Shown here: in pieces, positions 7,973-16,283 of the stretch | Numbering within the stretch: position 1 is the stretch's first letter | Layout of the letters: each line of letters starts with the position of its first letter | Assembly (NCBI GenBank): GCA_015478895.1 | Contig: JADMKK010000020.1 | Coordinates: 62,001-126,000, forward strand | Direction of reading: 5' to 3' | DNA length: 64,000 bases | Origin: Comamonas sp. | Lineage (GTDB): Bacteria; Pseudomonadota; Gammaproteobacteria; Burkholderiales; Burkholderiaceae_C | The notes under the pieces: generated by a model | Told to the model about the DNA's origin: nothing | Seen by the model: the letters and a program-made list of their open reading frames with translations, nothing else | Databases searched by the model: none | Made by a program: the position numbers and the translations under genes

Positions 7973-9040
7973 CTAACGTGTTGCAGCTTGCGAAGAACGG
8001 CGCACGATCAGCTGGCCGGGCAGCTGGATGTGGCGGGCAGGCTGCGTGTCACCCGCCATGCGTTCCACCAGGCACTGTACGGCCAGTTGTCCCAGCTGGT
8101 CGGTGGGCTGGGCGATGGTGGTCAGGCCCGGGCCAATCAGCGTGGCCCATTCGGTTTCGTCAATGCCGACAAAGCCCAGATCTTGGCCCAGTTGCCAGCC
8201 ATAACTTTGCACCACACCCATGGTGTAGAGCGTGGCAATGGCGTTGCTGCTGAGAATGGCTGCAGGCTGCTGCTTGGCCTGCGCCGCTTGCAGCCAGGCA
8301 AGTACGTTGGGGTCTGTAGTAAGGCCTGGGTCTGAGATTTCCAGGTGCTGGCCTTGGCAGTTATCCGCTCCAGCGGGCTGTTCAGCGAGCCAGTCATAAA
8401 AGGACTTTTTGCGTGCTGAGCGAGAGCTTACGCCGAGTGTTTGCTCCGTAATCAGGAGAAAGTTGCGCCACCCTTGCTGGCGCAGGTGATCCAGCGCGGT
8501 GTAGACGGCGGCGGTGTTGTCCACGCTGATGAAATCGACATCCATACCGGTTTGCTGGCGGTCTACCAGGACGATGGGTTTGCCGCTGGCCTGCGCTTCT
8601 TCGTAAATTTGCGCGCTGGTATGGACGCGGTTGAGGATCAGGCCATCCAGTTGCGCTGTCTCAAGCGCATGCATCACCCCACGCTCACGGGCAGCTTCAT
8701 TGCCGAGGTTGAACAATACGATCAGGTAACCGGATGCTTGGCAGGCTTGCTCCGCCCCGCGTAAAACGGCAATCGAGAAGGGGTTGGTGATGTCGGCAAC
8801 GGCCAGCCCAATCAGCCGGGTGCGCCCGTGCTTGAGCGACTGCGCCATCGGGCTGGGTTTGTAGCCCATGAGGCGAATCACTTCAGCCACGCGCGCCGCC
8901 GTCTCCGCCGCTAGCTGGGTGCCGCCACCATTCATATAACGAGAAACGGTGGCTTTGGACACGCCTGCGGCCTTGGCGACATCGTTGATGGTGATGCGAT
9001 GGTGTGCCGCAGCACGGGGCGTAGAGCGTGGAAGCGTCAT
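7973..9040 (-). CDS. ptxS: LacI-family repressor, PtxS-like
   Basis: 355 residues. The LacI helix-turn-helix is at about 16-60 (ITINDVAKAAGVSKATVSRY), with the hinge helix region ending near SPMAQSLKHG, followed by a periplasmic-binding-protein-like effector domain. It is divergent from the ketogluconate gene run, and the only copy of the 14-base palindrome TGAAACCGGTTTCA that I saw lies in front of that run. The same word is the published operator of Pseudomonas PtxS, which represses the kgu genes and is released by 2-ketogluconate. The symbol is inferred from this context rather than from an alignment. Confidence 0.75.
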   Translation of the reverse strand: MTLPRSTPRAAAHHRITINDVAKAAGVSKATVSRYMNGGGTQLAAETAARVAEVIRLMGYKPSPMAQSLKHGRTRLIGLAVADITNPFSIAVLRGAEQACQASGYLIVLFNLGNEAARERGVMHALETAQLDGLILNRVHTSAQIYEEAQASGKPIVLVDRQQTGMDVDFISVDNTAAVYTALDHLRQQGWRNFLLITEQTLGVSSRSARKKSFYDWLAEQPAGADNCQGQHLEISDPGLTTDPNVLAWLQAAQAKQQPAAILSSNAIATLYTMGVVQSYGWQLGQDLGFVGIDETEWATLIGPGLTTIAQPTDQLGQLAVQCLVERMAGDTQPARHIQLPGQLIVRRSSQAATR

Positions 9041-9441
9041 AGTGGTTCAGGACAACAAGTGCGCGGGCTGACGTGTTCGAGCGACGCAAAGGCGTAAATG
9101 TAGCTGCATCTGCAGGGTTCTTGTCATTTGAATACAGATGGCGACAGGAAGTGCTATCGACGCAAGATGAAATCGGTTACATGCTAGTTACCAAGAAAAA
9201 TGCCATAAAGCAAAAATCAATTTCTTAATATGAAATTTGCGCAGTGCGGTATAGATTTCTGAAGCTATTTTTCAGCTGCAATAAACGCTAAAAGTAACAA
9301 GCGGTGAAGCTTATTATCTTCTTATCTTGTTGAATTCGTTATGTTTTTTTCATTTTTGTGAAAGCAAGTAGTTGCCGCAATGATGAACACAAACTTGCTC
9401 GCCTAGAATTTTGAAACCGGTTTCAGCTAAACCTTCGTTGT
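9041..9441. other. Divergent promoter region of the ketogluconate cluster
   Basis: No gene. It is AT-rich between about 9160 and 9400. A TAGAAT at 9404-9409 is a reasonable -10 for the rightward operon and is immediately followed by the PtxS-type palindrome. No second copy of the palindrome was seen near the ptxS start. Confidence 0.5.
9412..9425. promoter_or_regulatory. PtxS-type operator TGAAACCGGTTTCA
   Basis: A perfect 14-base palindrome just downstream of a TAGAAT -10 box and 17 bases before the first permease start, so a bound repressor would cover the start of transcription. Its identity with the known PtxS operator supports the regulator call. Confidence 0.75.
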
Positions 9442-10113
9442 ATGAACTATCAATTTGAATTTGGGCCTGTTTTTGCAGCATGGCCAACGCTTCTACATGG
9501 GACGTGGGTGACGATTCAGTTGTCACTGCTGGCGACCTTGCTGGGGCTCATCGTGGCCATTTTTGGTGCCTGGGGGAAAACTTCAGGCCCTGCATGGGTA
9601 CGTTTTTTCATCAACGCGTATGTGGAGCTCATTCGCAATACGCCGTTTTTGGTGCAGCTGTTTTTCTTCTTTTTCGCTTTGCCTGCGATTGGCTTGCGCT
9701 GGTCGCCTTACACCGCCGCCTTGGTGGCGATGGTGGTGAACTTGGGCGCTTACGCCACAGAAATTATTCGCGCTGGCATTGAGTCAATTCCCAAGGGACA
9801 AATTGAAGCCGGCCTGGCCTTGAATCTCAAACGCTGGGAAATCTTCCGTTATGTGATCTTGAAGCCTGCGCTCAAGACCATTTACCCCGCGCTGACCAGC
9901 CAGTTCATTTTGCTGATGCTCAGCTCGGCGGTGGTTTCTGTGATTTCGGCTGATGACCTGACATCGGTAGCCGCCAATATTCAGTCGGACACTTTCCGCA
10001 GCTTTGAGGTCTACATCGTGGTGGCTGCTATTTATTTGCTGCTGTCGCTGGTGTTTTCTGCCGTGTTCAAGCTGGTGCACCGTGTGTGCCTGAATTACCC
10101 AGACCGTCGCTGA
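9442..10113 (+). CDS. Polar amino acid-type ABC transporter permease (1)
   Basis: 223 residues with about five membrane segments. The HisM/GlnP-family marks are TLLHGTWVTIQLSLLATLLG near the N-terminus, ELIRNTPFLVQLFFFFFALP, and the EAA coupling loop AYATEIIRAGIESIPKGQIE. It forms a heterodimeric inner-membrane channel with the next gene. It is the first gene after the PtxS-type operator. The start lacks a clear Shine-Dalgarno sequence. Although the family usually carries amino acids, the downstream genes point to a sugar acid. Confidence 0.88.
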   Translation: MNYQFEFGPVFAAWPTLLHGTWVTIQLSLLATLLGLIVAIFGAWGKTSGPAWVRFFINAYVELIRNTPFLVQLFFFFFALPAIGLRWSPYTAALVAMVVNLGAYATEIIRAGIESIPKGQIEAGLALNLKRWEIFRYVILKPALKTIYPALTSQFILLMLSSAVVSVISADDLTSVAANIQSDTFRSFEVYIVVAAIYLLLSLVFSAVFKLVHRVCLNYPDRR

Positions 10114-10138
10114 TCCGCAGACGAAGAGGAATTTGACT

Positions 10139-10792
10139 ATGCGTACTTTTGGTTGGTCTGAACTGTGGTTCATCGTCGAAGCGGCGAAATGGACGGTAGC
10201 GCTGTCTTTGATGGCGTTCATTGGTGGTGCCATTGTGGGTTTATTGGTGGCGTTGGCGCGAACTTCGAACCATCGCTTAGCCAGTGGGATTGCTGCGGTG
10301 TTTACCCAGATTTTTCAGGGAACACCCTTGCTTTTGCAGTTGTTCCTGGTGTTTTTTGGTGCGCCCATTCTGGGCTTTGACCTCAATCCTTGGGTGGCGG
10401 CGGCGGTAGCGCTGATGCTCAACAGTGGCGCTTTTCTGGGCGAAATCTGGCGTGGTTGTATCCAGGCTGTGCCTCGCGGCCAGTGGGAAGCCGCGGATGC
10501 GCTGAATCTGAACTACTACTGGCGCATGCGCTCTGTGGTGCTGCCTCAGGCCTTCAAGATTTCTGTAGCGCCTACGGTGGGCTACCTCGTCCAGATCGTG
10601 AAAGGCACTTCCTTGGCCGCCATCATTGGCTTTACCGAGGTGACACGTGCTGGGCAAATCATTAACAACGCCACATTTCAGCCACTAATCGTGTTCGGCG
10701 CTGTGGGTGCGATTTACTTTATTTTGTGCTGGCCACTGTCACTGTGGGCCACACGTCTAGAGCGTCAGCAAGCCCTGGGTGCTGCACGCTAA
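10139..10792 (+). CDS. Polar amino acid-type ABC transporter permease (2)
   Basis: 217 residues from the ATG at 10139, chosen over a TTG two codons upstream because AGAGGA ends 8 bases before it. About five membrane segments; QGTPLLLQLFLVFFGAP and the EAA loop FLGEIWRGCIQAVPRGQ match the family. It lies 25 bases after permease 1 and is its partner in the same importer. Confidence 0.88.
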   Translation: MRTFGWSELWFIVEAAKWTVALSLMAFIGGAIVGLLVALARTSNHRLASGIAAVFTQIFQGTPLLLQLFLVFFGAPILGFDLNPWVAAAVALMLNSGAFLGEIWRGCIQAVPRGQWEAADALNLNYYWRMRSVVLPQAFKISVAPTVGYLVQIVKGTSLAAIIGFTEVTRAGQIINNATFQPLIVFGAVGAIYFILCWPLSLWATRLERQQALGAAR

Positions 10793-10838
10793 TTGCAGAG
10801 TCCATCAGGGCATTTCAACAACATCCAAGGAGCACAAG

Positions 10839-11630
10839 ATGCAAGCAACTCGTCGTCATTTCACTGTTTCTGCTGCCATGCTGGCAGTAAGCGCTCTGCT
10901 GCCTTTCACAGTATCCGCACAAACGGTGGAAGACATCCAGAAAAAGGGCAAGCTCGTGGTGGGCATGCTGGTGGATTTCCCGCCCTACGGCATCATCAAC
11001 GAAAAAAATCAGCCTGATGGCTACGATGCAGACGTCGCGAAGCTGCTGGCCAAAGAGCTGGGCGTTGCCGTTGACATCGTGCCCGTGACAGGCCCCAACC
11101 GTATTCCTTTTCTGTTGACCAATAAAGTGGATGCATTGGTCGCTTCCCTGGCCATCACGCCCGAGCGTGCCAAGCAGGTACTGTTCTCCTCGCCATACTC
11201 CGCAGCTTCCATCGTGTTGTACGGTGAAAGCAAAATCAAAATCACTGGCCCTGCTGATATGAAGAACCTGCGCGTGGGCGTAGCCCGTGCGTCGACCCAG
11301 GACGTTGCTGTGACCAAGGCCGCACCTGAAGGCACGCAAATTCGCCGCTTTGACGACGATGCGTCGGCCATGCAAGCGCTGATGTCTGGCCAAGTTGATG
11401 CCATTGGCTGTTCAGTCACTGTCGCAGCGCAGATCGCCAAGCGCGCTCCGGCTGGCAAATTTGAAAACAAGTTTCAACTGCTGCAGCAAAACATGGCAGT
11501 GGCCATGCGCCCCGGACAGACACAACTGGCTGACGCCATCAATGCGGCGATTGCAAAAAATATCGCCAATGGTGAGCTGAACAAGCTGTACCAAAAATGG
11601 CTGGGCGCTGATTTGCCCAAGCTCGACTAA
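10839..11630 (+). CDS. Periplasmic solute-binding protein (SBP family 3)
   Basis: 263 residues. AAGGAG stands before the ATG at 10839. The signal peptide runs to about residue 27 (MLAVSALLPFTVSAQ). The mature part has the family 3 signature GKLVVGMLVDFPPYG, then GYDADVAKLLAKELG and NRIPFLLTNKVDALVA. It delivers substrate to the two permeases. Family 3 proteins mostly bind amino acids, yet every enzyme downstream acts on a 2-keto sugar acid, so 2-ketogluconate or a close relative is the expected ligand (inference). Confidence 0.87.
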   Translation: MQATRRHFTVSAAMLAVSALLPFTVSAQTVEDIQKKGKLVVGMLVDFPPYGIINEKNQPDGYDADVAKLLAKELGVAVDIVPVTGPNRIPFLLTNKVDALVASLAITPERAKQVLFSSPYSAASIVLYGESKIKITGPADMKNLRVGVARASTQDVAVTKAAPEGTQIRRFDDDASAMQALMSGQVDAIGCSVTVAAQIAKRAPAGKFENKFQLLQQNMAVAMRPGQTQLADAINAAIAKNIANGELNKLYQKWLGADLPKLD

Positions 11631-11728
11631 TGCATGCATGTGTGCAAGGTCGTTCACGCTGACGTGGCGGCCATCGACAAGCACACATGCCTACGTTTCA
11701 ACCCGAACCAGAAGTCCCGCGGAGTTTT

Positions 11729-12481
11729 ATGACGACCACTGAACAGCCCATCATCCAGCTTCAAAGCGTTGAGAAATGGTATGGCCAGTTTCAGGTGCTA
11801 ACCGATATCAACCTGGATGTTCGCCCTGGCGAGCGTATCGTGATCTGCGGGCCTTCTGGTTCCGGAAAATCCACACTGATTCGATGCATCAACCATTTGG
11901 AAACCATCCAAAAAGGCAAGATCATTGTGGATGGCATCGATTTGACAGCGGGTGGCCCCAATGTCGCTAACGTGCGCCAGGAAGTGGGCATGGTGTTTCA
12001 GCAGTTCAATTTGTTTCCTCATCTGACTATTCTGGAAAACTGCACGCTGGCTCCCATGCGTTCACGTGGGCTGAGCAAAGCAGAAGCGCAAGAGCGTGCG
12101 ATGAAGTACCTCACGCGCGTACGCATACCCGAGCAAGCACAAAAGTACCCGAGCCAGCTTTCGGGTGGTCAGCAACAGCGCGTGGCAATTGCCCGGGCTT
12201 TGTGCATGACACCCAAGATCATGCTGTTTGATGAGCCCACCTCGGCCTTGGATCCTGAGATGGTCAAGGAAGTGCTCGACACCATGATTGGCTTGGCCGA
12301 TGACGGCATGACCATGCTGTGCGTGACGCACGAAATGGGGTTTGCCCGCAGCGTTGCCGACCGCGTCATTTTCATGGCGGAAGGCAAGATCATCGAGCAA
12401 GCGCCACCGCAAGAGTTCTTTACCAACCCTCAGCATCCCAAGACCCAGACCTTCTTGGGCCAAATTCTCAGCAACCACTGA
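11729..12481 (+). CDS. ABC transporter ATPase (GlnQ/HisP type)
   Basis: 250 residues from the ATG at 11729, with GGAG just upstream; an earlier ATG at 11687 has no Shine-Dalgarno sequence. Walker A GPSGSGKST, Q-loop VFQQFNLFPH, signature LSGGQQQR, Walker B IMLFDEPTSALDPE and the switch histidine in CVTHEMGFA are all present. It powers the importer formed by the three preceding genes. Confidence 0.92.
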   Translation: MTTTEQPIIQLQSVEKWYGQFQVLTDINLDVRPGERIVICGPSGSGKSTLIRCINHLETIQKGKIIVDGIDLTAGGPNVANVRQEVGMVFQQFNLFPHLTILENCTLAPMRSRGLSKAEAQERAMKYLTRVRIPEQAQKYPSQLSGGQQQRVAIARALCMTPKIMLFDEPTSALDPEMVKEVLDTMIGLADDGMTMLCVTHEMGFARSVADRVIFMAEGKIIEQAPPQEFFTNPQHPKTQTFLGQILSNH

Positions 12482-12559
12482 AAACCAAAGTTTTTACGCT
12501 TTGGCCTGATGGCTCCCGCTACCAGGCTTAGCCGCTGCATTCATTGTTTGGAGGCGTTC

Positions 12560-13354
12560 ATGCCCACTCCTAGCTCTACATCCTTGCCAGAAACACTGGT
12601 TTCACTGACTTCATTCGGCGCTGCCGAAGTTCGCCGCCACGGCCAGCTCTGGTTTGCGCAGTTATGCGCACAAGCTGGTGCCAACGCTGTAGAGGTGCGC
12701 GAAGAACTGCTCGTCGATGCAGGACAAGAGTTGCCCGCATTGGCAGCTTGGTTGCAAGACAGCCCGCTGTGGTCTGTCTACTCCTGCCCCCAGCCTTTGT
12801 TTGATAAGCATGGCAGTCTGGATGAAGGCGTGCTTGCGCATGCCCTGACCGCTACCCAGGCGTTAGGAGCTAAGTGGCTGAAGATGTCGATCGGGCAGTT
12901 TGCCGCGCAGTCCATCGAGCATTCCGCGCAAGGCTTTGTCTCATTGGCTAAGCAGATGTTGGAGAGCGGACTCACATTGCTGATTGAAAACGACCAGACC
13001 GTGCGTGCAGGCAGCATTCGTGCGCTACAGCAATTTTTTGCAGCTGCAGATGCTGCAGGTTTGCATTTGCCGATGACGTTCGATATGGGGAACTGGCACT
13101 ACGTGGGCGAGTGTCCCTTGGAGGCTGCGCGCTGCTTTAGCCAGCGAGTCGCTTATGTGCATACCAAGGGGGTGCAGCATCCCGGCAAGTGGGTGGCAGT
13201 GCCTCTGGCGCAGTCGCAGGCTGCATGGCGCACGGTGTTGTTCGCTCTGCCCACAGAGGTGCCTCGCGCCATTGAGTACCCCTTAATTAATGATGAGCTG
13301 ACTGCTTACACACGTCAGGAGCTTGATGCCCTGCGTATTGCCACCGTGCTTTGA
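12560..13354 (+). CDS. kguE: KguE-like TIM-barrel sugar epimerase/isomerase
   Basis: 264 residues from the ATG at 12560, with GGAGG upstream. It has the AP-endonuclease-2/xylose-isomerase-like barrel pattern with conserved acidic and His positions: NAVEVREELL, LLIENDQT, MTFDMGNWHY and YVHTKGVQ. In Pseudomonas kguE is the first gene of the kguEKTD operon, although its exact reaction is uncertain. Here it stands immediately before the kinase and reductase, in the same order, which is the main support for the symbol. Confidence 0.75.
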   Translation: MPTPSSTSLPETLVSLTSFGAAEVRRHGQLWFAQLCAQAGANAVEVREELLVDAGQELPALAAWLQDSPLWSVYSCPQPLFDKHGSLDEGVLAHALTATQALGAKWLKMSIGQFAAQSIEHSAQGFVSLAKQMLESGLTLLIENDQTVRAGSIRALQQFFAAADAAGLHLPMTFDMGNWHYVGECPLEAARCFSQRVAYVHTKGVQHPGKWVAVPLAQSQAAWRTVLFALPTEVPRAIEYPLINDELTAYTRQELDALRIATVL

Positions 13355-13372
13355 AGCTTGCTGGAAATAGTG

Positions 13373-14326
13373 ATGTCTAACACCAAGACTTTTGACGTTG
13401 CCACCTTTGGCGAAGCTATGTTGTTGCTGATCGCAGACCGCGTGGGTGCGCTGGAGCTGGCGGAATCCTTCAGCAAACGCATTGCAGGCGCCGAAATCAA
13501 TGTAGCCACAGGGCTGTCTCGCCTGGGCTTTAACGTGCACTGGGCCAGCCGTCTGGGTGCGGATTCCATGGGCCGCTATCTGATTAACCAGATGAAAGCG
13601 GAAGGCGTGAACTGCGACCATGTGGTGCAGGATGCATCGCAGAAAACAGGTTTTCAGTTCAAGGGCCGGGTGGATGACGGCAGCGACCCTGAAGTGGAAT
13701 ACCACCGCAAGGGCTCGGCAGCCAGCCTGATGCAGCCCTCTGATATTGATGAGGCATGGCTGCGTCAGGCCAAGCATTTGCATGCTACCGGTGTGTTTGC
13801 CGCGATCTCTCCCAATGCACTGGAAACGGCCCAGCGCACTTTGCAGGTAGCGCGGGCATCAGGCAGCACGATCTCGTTTGATCCGAACTTGCGTCCCACG
13901 CTGTGGCCGAGTCAAGCAGTCATGCAGCGCGAGATCAATGCCTTGGCTGCCGGAGCCGACTGGGTGTTTCCCGGTCTGGCCGAAGGGCAGCTGCTGACCG
14001 GTTTGAACACGGCCCAAGAAATTGCAAAATTTTATCGCCAGCAAGGTGCAAGCCTGGTGGTGGTCAAGCTGGGTGAAGAGGGCGCCTACTACGACGACGC
14101 TCAGGCTGGAACAGGTCACGTACCGGGCTGTCCGGTAGAAAAAGTGGTCGACACGGTAGGTGCTGGGGATGCCTTCGCGGTGGGTGTGATCAGTGGTTTG
14201 CTGGATGGCTTGAGCGTTCCTGCCGCAGTGCGCCGTGCATGTTGGATCGGGGCGCGCCAGGTTCAAGTGCTGGGAGATTCGGAAGGATTACCTACACGTG
14301 ATGAGCTGCAGGCGGCAGGCTACTGA
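13373..14326 (+). CDS. kguK: 2-ketogluconate/2-keto-3-deoxygluconate kinase (PfkB family)
   Basis: 317 residues. PfkB-family marks are TFGEAMLLL at the start, GAEINVATGLSRLG near 40, FDPNLRPTLW and the C-terminal DTVGAGDAFAVGVISGLL with the catalytic aspartate. The start is placed at 13373, with GGAAA a little upstream. It should phosphorylate the imported keto acid in the cytoplasm. Gene order says 2-ketogluconate kinase; a KDG kinase cannot be excluded from sequence, since an aldolase of the KDPG type follows in the operon. Confidence 0.8.
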   Translation: MSNTKTFDVATFGEAMLLLIADRVGALELAESFSKRIAGAEINVATGLSRLGFNVHWASRLGADSMGRYLINQMKAEGVNCDHVVQDASQKTGFQFKGRVDDGSDPEVEYHRKGSAASLMQPSDIDEAWLRQAKHLHATGVFAAISPNALETAQRTLQVARASGSTISFDPNLRPTLWPSQAVMQREINALAAGADWVFPGLAEGQLLTGLNTAQEIAKFYRQQGASLVVVKLGEEGAYYDDAQAGTGHVPGCPVEKVVDTVGAGDAFAVGVISGLLDGLSVPAAVRRACWIGARQVQVLGDSEGLPTRDELQAAGY

Positions 14327-14385
14327 GGCCGCCTCCTTCGCACCCCCTACTTCCTTCATTCCTAGCGTATTTTCTGGAGAACGCC

Positions 14386-15384
14386 ATGACGCTATCCGCT
14401 CGCAGCCAGATACTGGTATTTCGTGAATTGCCTGTTGATCAATTGGCGCGCCTGGAGGCGGAACACGAAGTGACCGTTGCCAACCCCCGTATTCCTGAGC
14501 AGCGCGAAGCGTTCATGGCCGCCTTGCCACAAGCACAGGCGCTGATCGGTTCAAGCTATCCCATCACCGCTGACTTGCTGGACATGGCGCCTCAGTTGCG
14601 TATGGTCTCCAGCATTTCTGTCGGCGTGGACAACTACCCGCTGGCAGCGCTGGCAAGCCGAGGCATTACCCTGTGCCATACGCCAGGTGTGCTGACAGAA
14701 ACTACGGCGGATACGATTTTTGCGCTGTTGATGGCGACCAGCCGGCGCATTGTGGAACTGGCAATGCTGGTGCGCGAAGGGCGCTGGGAACGCAACATTG
14801 GCGAAGCGCTGTTTGGCCACGATGTTCACGGCAAAACCATCGGCATCATGGGGATGGGGCGCATCGGTCAGGCGCTGGCACGCCGCGCCGCATTGGGTTT
14901 TGGCATGACGGTGCTGTATGACAACCCGACAGCCGTACCCGACGAGCAATTGGGGTTGCTGGCTGGCAAAGTGCGCCACGTACCGCGCGGTGACCTGCTG
15001 GCGCAGGCAGATTTCGTGGTTTCTGTCCTGCCACTGACAGACAGCACACGCAACTGCATGAATGCGCAAGCATTTGCTGCGATGAAACCAGGGGCGATTT
15101 TTATCAACGGTTCTCGCGGCGGCATCGTGGACGAAGCTGCATTGGTTAATGCGCTGGACAGCGGCCATTTGCGAGCCGCAGGTCTGGATGTGTTTCAGCA
15201 GGAACCCTTGCCACTGGACTCGGCTTTGCGTACACATCCCCAAGTGCTTCCACTGCCGCATATCGGCTCCGCCACCCATGAGACGCGTTATGCCATGGCG
15301 CGTTTGGCCACCGATAACTTGTTGCATGTACTGGCGGGGAACCGACAGAAAGCCTGCGTTTTTGTGACACAGCCTGAGCTTTGA
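14386..15384 (+). CDS. kguD: 2-ketogluconate-6-phosphate reductase-like 2-hydroxyacid dehydrogenase
   Basis: 332 residues with TGGAGA before the ATG. It is a D-isomer-specific 2-hydroxyacid dehydrogenase: substrate-domain SISVGVDNY, nucleotide-binding GIMGMGRIGQALARRA, catalytic Arg in INGSRGGIVDE, Glu in DVFQQEPLP, and catalytic His in LPHIGSAT. It is expected to reduce 2-keto-6-phosphogluconate to 6-phosphogluconate. Related enzymes reduce glyoxylate or hydroxypyruvate, so substrate rests on context. Confidence 0.8.
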   Translation: MTLSARSQILVFRELPVDQLARLEAEHEVTVANPRIPEQREAFMAALPQAQALIGSSYPITADLLDMAPQLRMVSSISVGVDNYPLAALASRGITLCHTPGVLTETTADTIFALLMATSRRIVELAMLVREGRWERNIGEALFGHDVHGKTIGIMGMGRIGQALARRAALGFGMTVLYDNPTAVPDEQLGLLAGKVRHVPRGDLLAQADFVVSVLPLTDSTRNCMNAQAFAAMKPGAIFINGSRGGIVDEAALVNALDSGHLRAAGLDVFQQEPLPLDSALRTHPQVLPLPHIGSATHETRYAMARLATDNLLHVLAGNRQKACVFVTQPEL

Positions 15385-15436
15385 ATTATTTGACCGCTTT
15401 GTATTGAGTTCAGCAGCACCAGCAAGGAATATGCAC

Positions 15437-16081
15437 ATGGCAGTAAGCCCGGTTTTAACGGCCAGTGATGTGGTCAACGATGCAGCCGTAATCCCAGTCA
15501 TCGTTGTCGATGATGTAAGTTTGGCCGTTCCCATGGCGCAAGCCTTGGTTGCTGGGGGTATCCGCATGCTGGAGATCACCTTGCGCACACCCCAAGCGTT
15601 AGCGGCCATGGAGGCCATTTCCAAAGCGGTGCCAGAAGCATGCGTTGGCGCAGGTACCGCGCGCCGGGCGGCGGACGTGCGCGCAGCCGCCGATGTGGGC
15701 GCTCGTTTTGTGGTCAGCCCGGGCTATACCGCGGCAGTGGGGCAAGCCTGTCGAGATGCCGGTTTGCCGTTATTGCCCGGCGTGGCCACGGGCAGCGAAA
15801 TCATGGTCGCTCAAGAGGATGGATGGGATGTCTTGAAGTTCTTCCCGGCTGCTGCTGCAGGGGGCATACCTTTGCTCAAGGCATGGCAAGGGCCTTTTAG
15901 CGATGTGCGTTTCTGCCCCACCGGCGGGATTAGTACCAGCAATGCTGCAGAGTTTCTTGCCCTGTCCAACGTAGCCTGCGTTGGAGGATCGTGGCTCACA
16001 CCTGCTGCGGTGCTCGCCGCCAAAGACTGGAAAACGATTCAGGCATTGGCAACGCAGGCTTCTCAAATACGGCGCGCCTGA
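15437..16081 (+). CDS. eda: KDPG/KHG aldolase (Entner-Doudoroff)
   Basis: 214 residues. The ATG at 15437 is chosen over 15431 because AAGGAA is correctly spaced only for it. Marks are GGIRMLEITLRTP with the catalytic Glu, VGAGTARR, FVVSPGY, LLPGVATGSEIM and KFFPAAAAGG with the Schiff-base lysine, then FCPTGGIS. It splits 2-keto-3-deoxy-6-phosphogluconate into pyruvate and glyceraldehyde 3-phosphate, completing the route from ketogluconate, provided Edd is encoded elsewhere. Confidence 0.88.
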   Translation: MAVSPVLTASDVVNDAAVIPVIVVDDVSLAVPMAQALVAGGIRMLEITLRTPQALAAMEAISKAVPEACVGAGTARRAADVRAAADVGARFVVSPGYTAAVGQACRDAGLPLLPGVATGSEIMVAQEDGWDVLKFFPAAAAGGIPLLKAWQGPFSDVRFCPTGGISTSNAAEFLALSNVACVGGSWLTPAAVLAAKDWKTIQALATQASQIRRA

Positions 16082-16119
16082 GCGCCCTGTATCGAGTTAT
16101 TAACTCGGCATATCTGCCA

Positions 16120-16283
16120 ATTACCCGATCACACCGACGGTTCTAAGGCTCCCAGGACGCTGGAGCCAGTGACTCCTGTTCCAATCGGCGGAACTGTTTG
16201 CTCTGATTGGGTTGGTTTGTGCCTGTCTCCATGAGGGCAAGCGTTCGCAAACTCGAACAATGCTTTTGGAGGACCCACAACGT
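16120..16283 (+). promoter_or_regulatory. Structured leader of putP with alternative hairpins
   Basis: Hairpin GGCTCC (16147-16152) with GGAGCC (16162-16167). Downstream, GTTCC (16178-16182) can pair with GGAAC (16190-16194), or the overlapping CCAATC (16181-16186) can pair with GATTGG (16205-16210). The two pairings exclude each other. No known riboswitch class was recognised. Confidence 0.35.
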
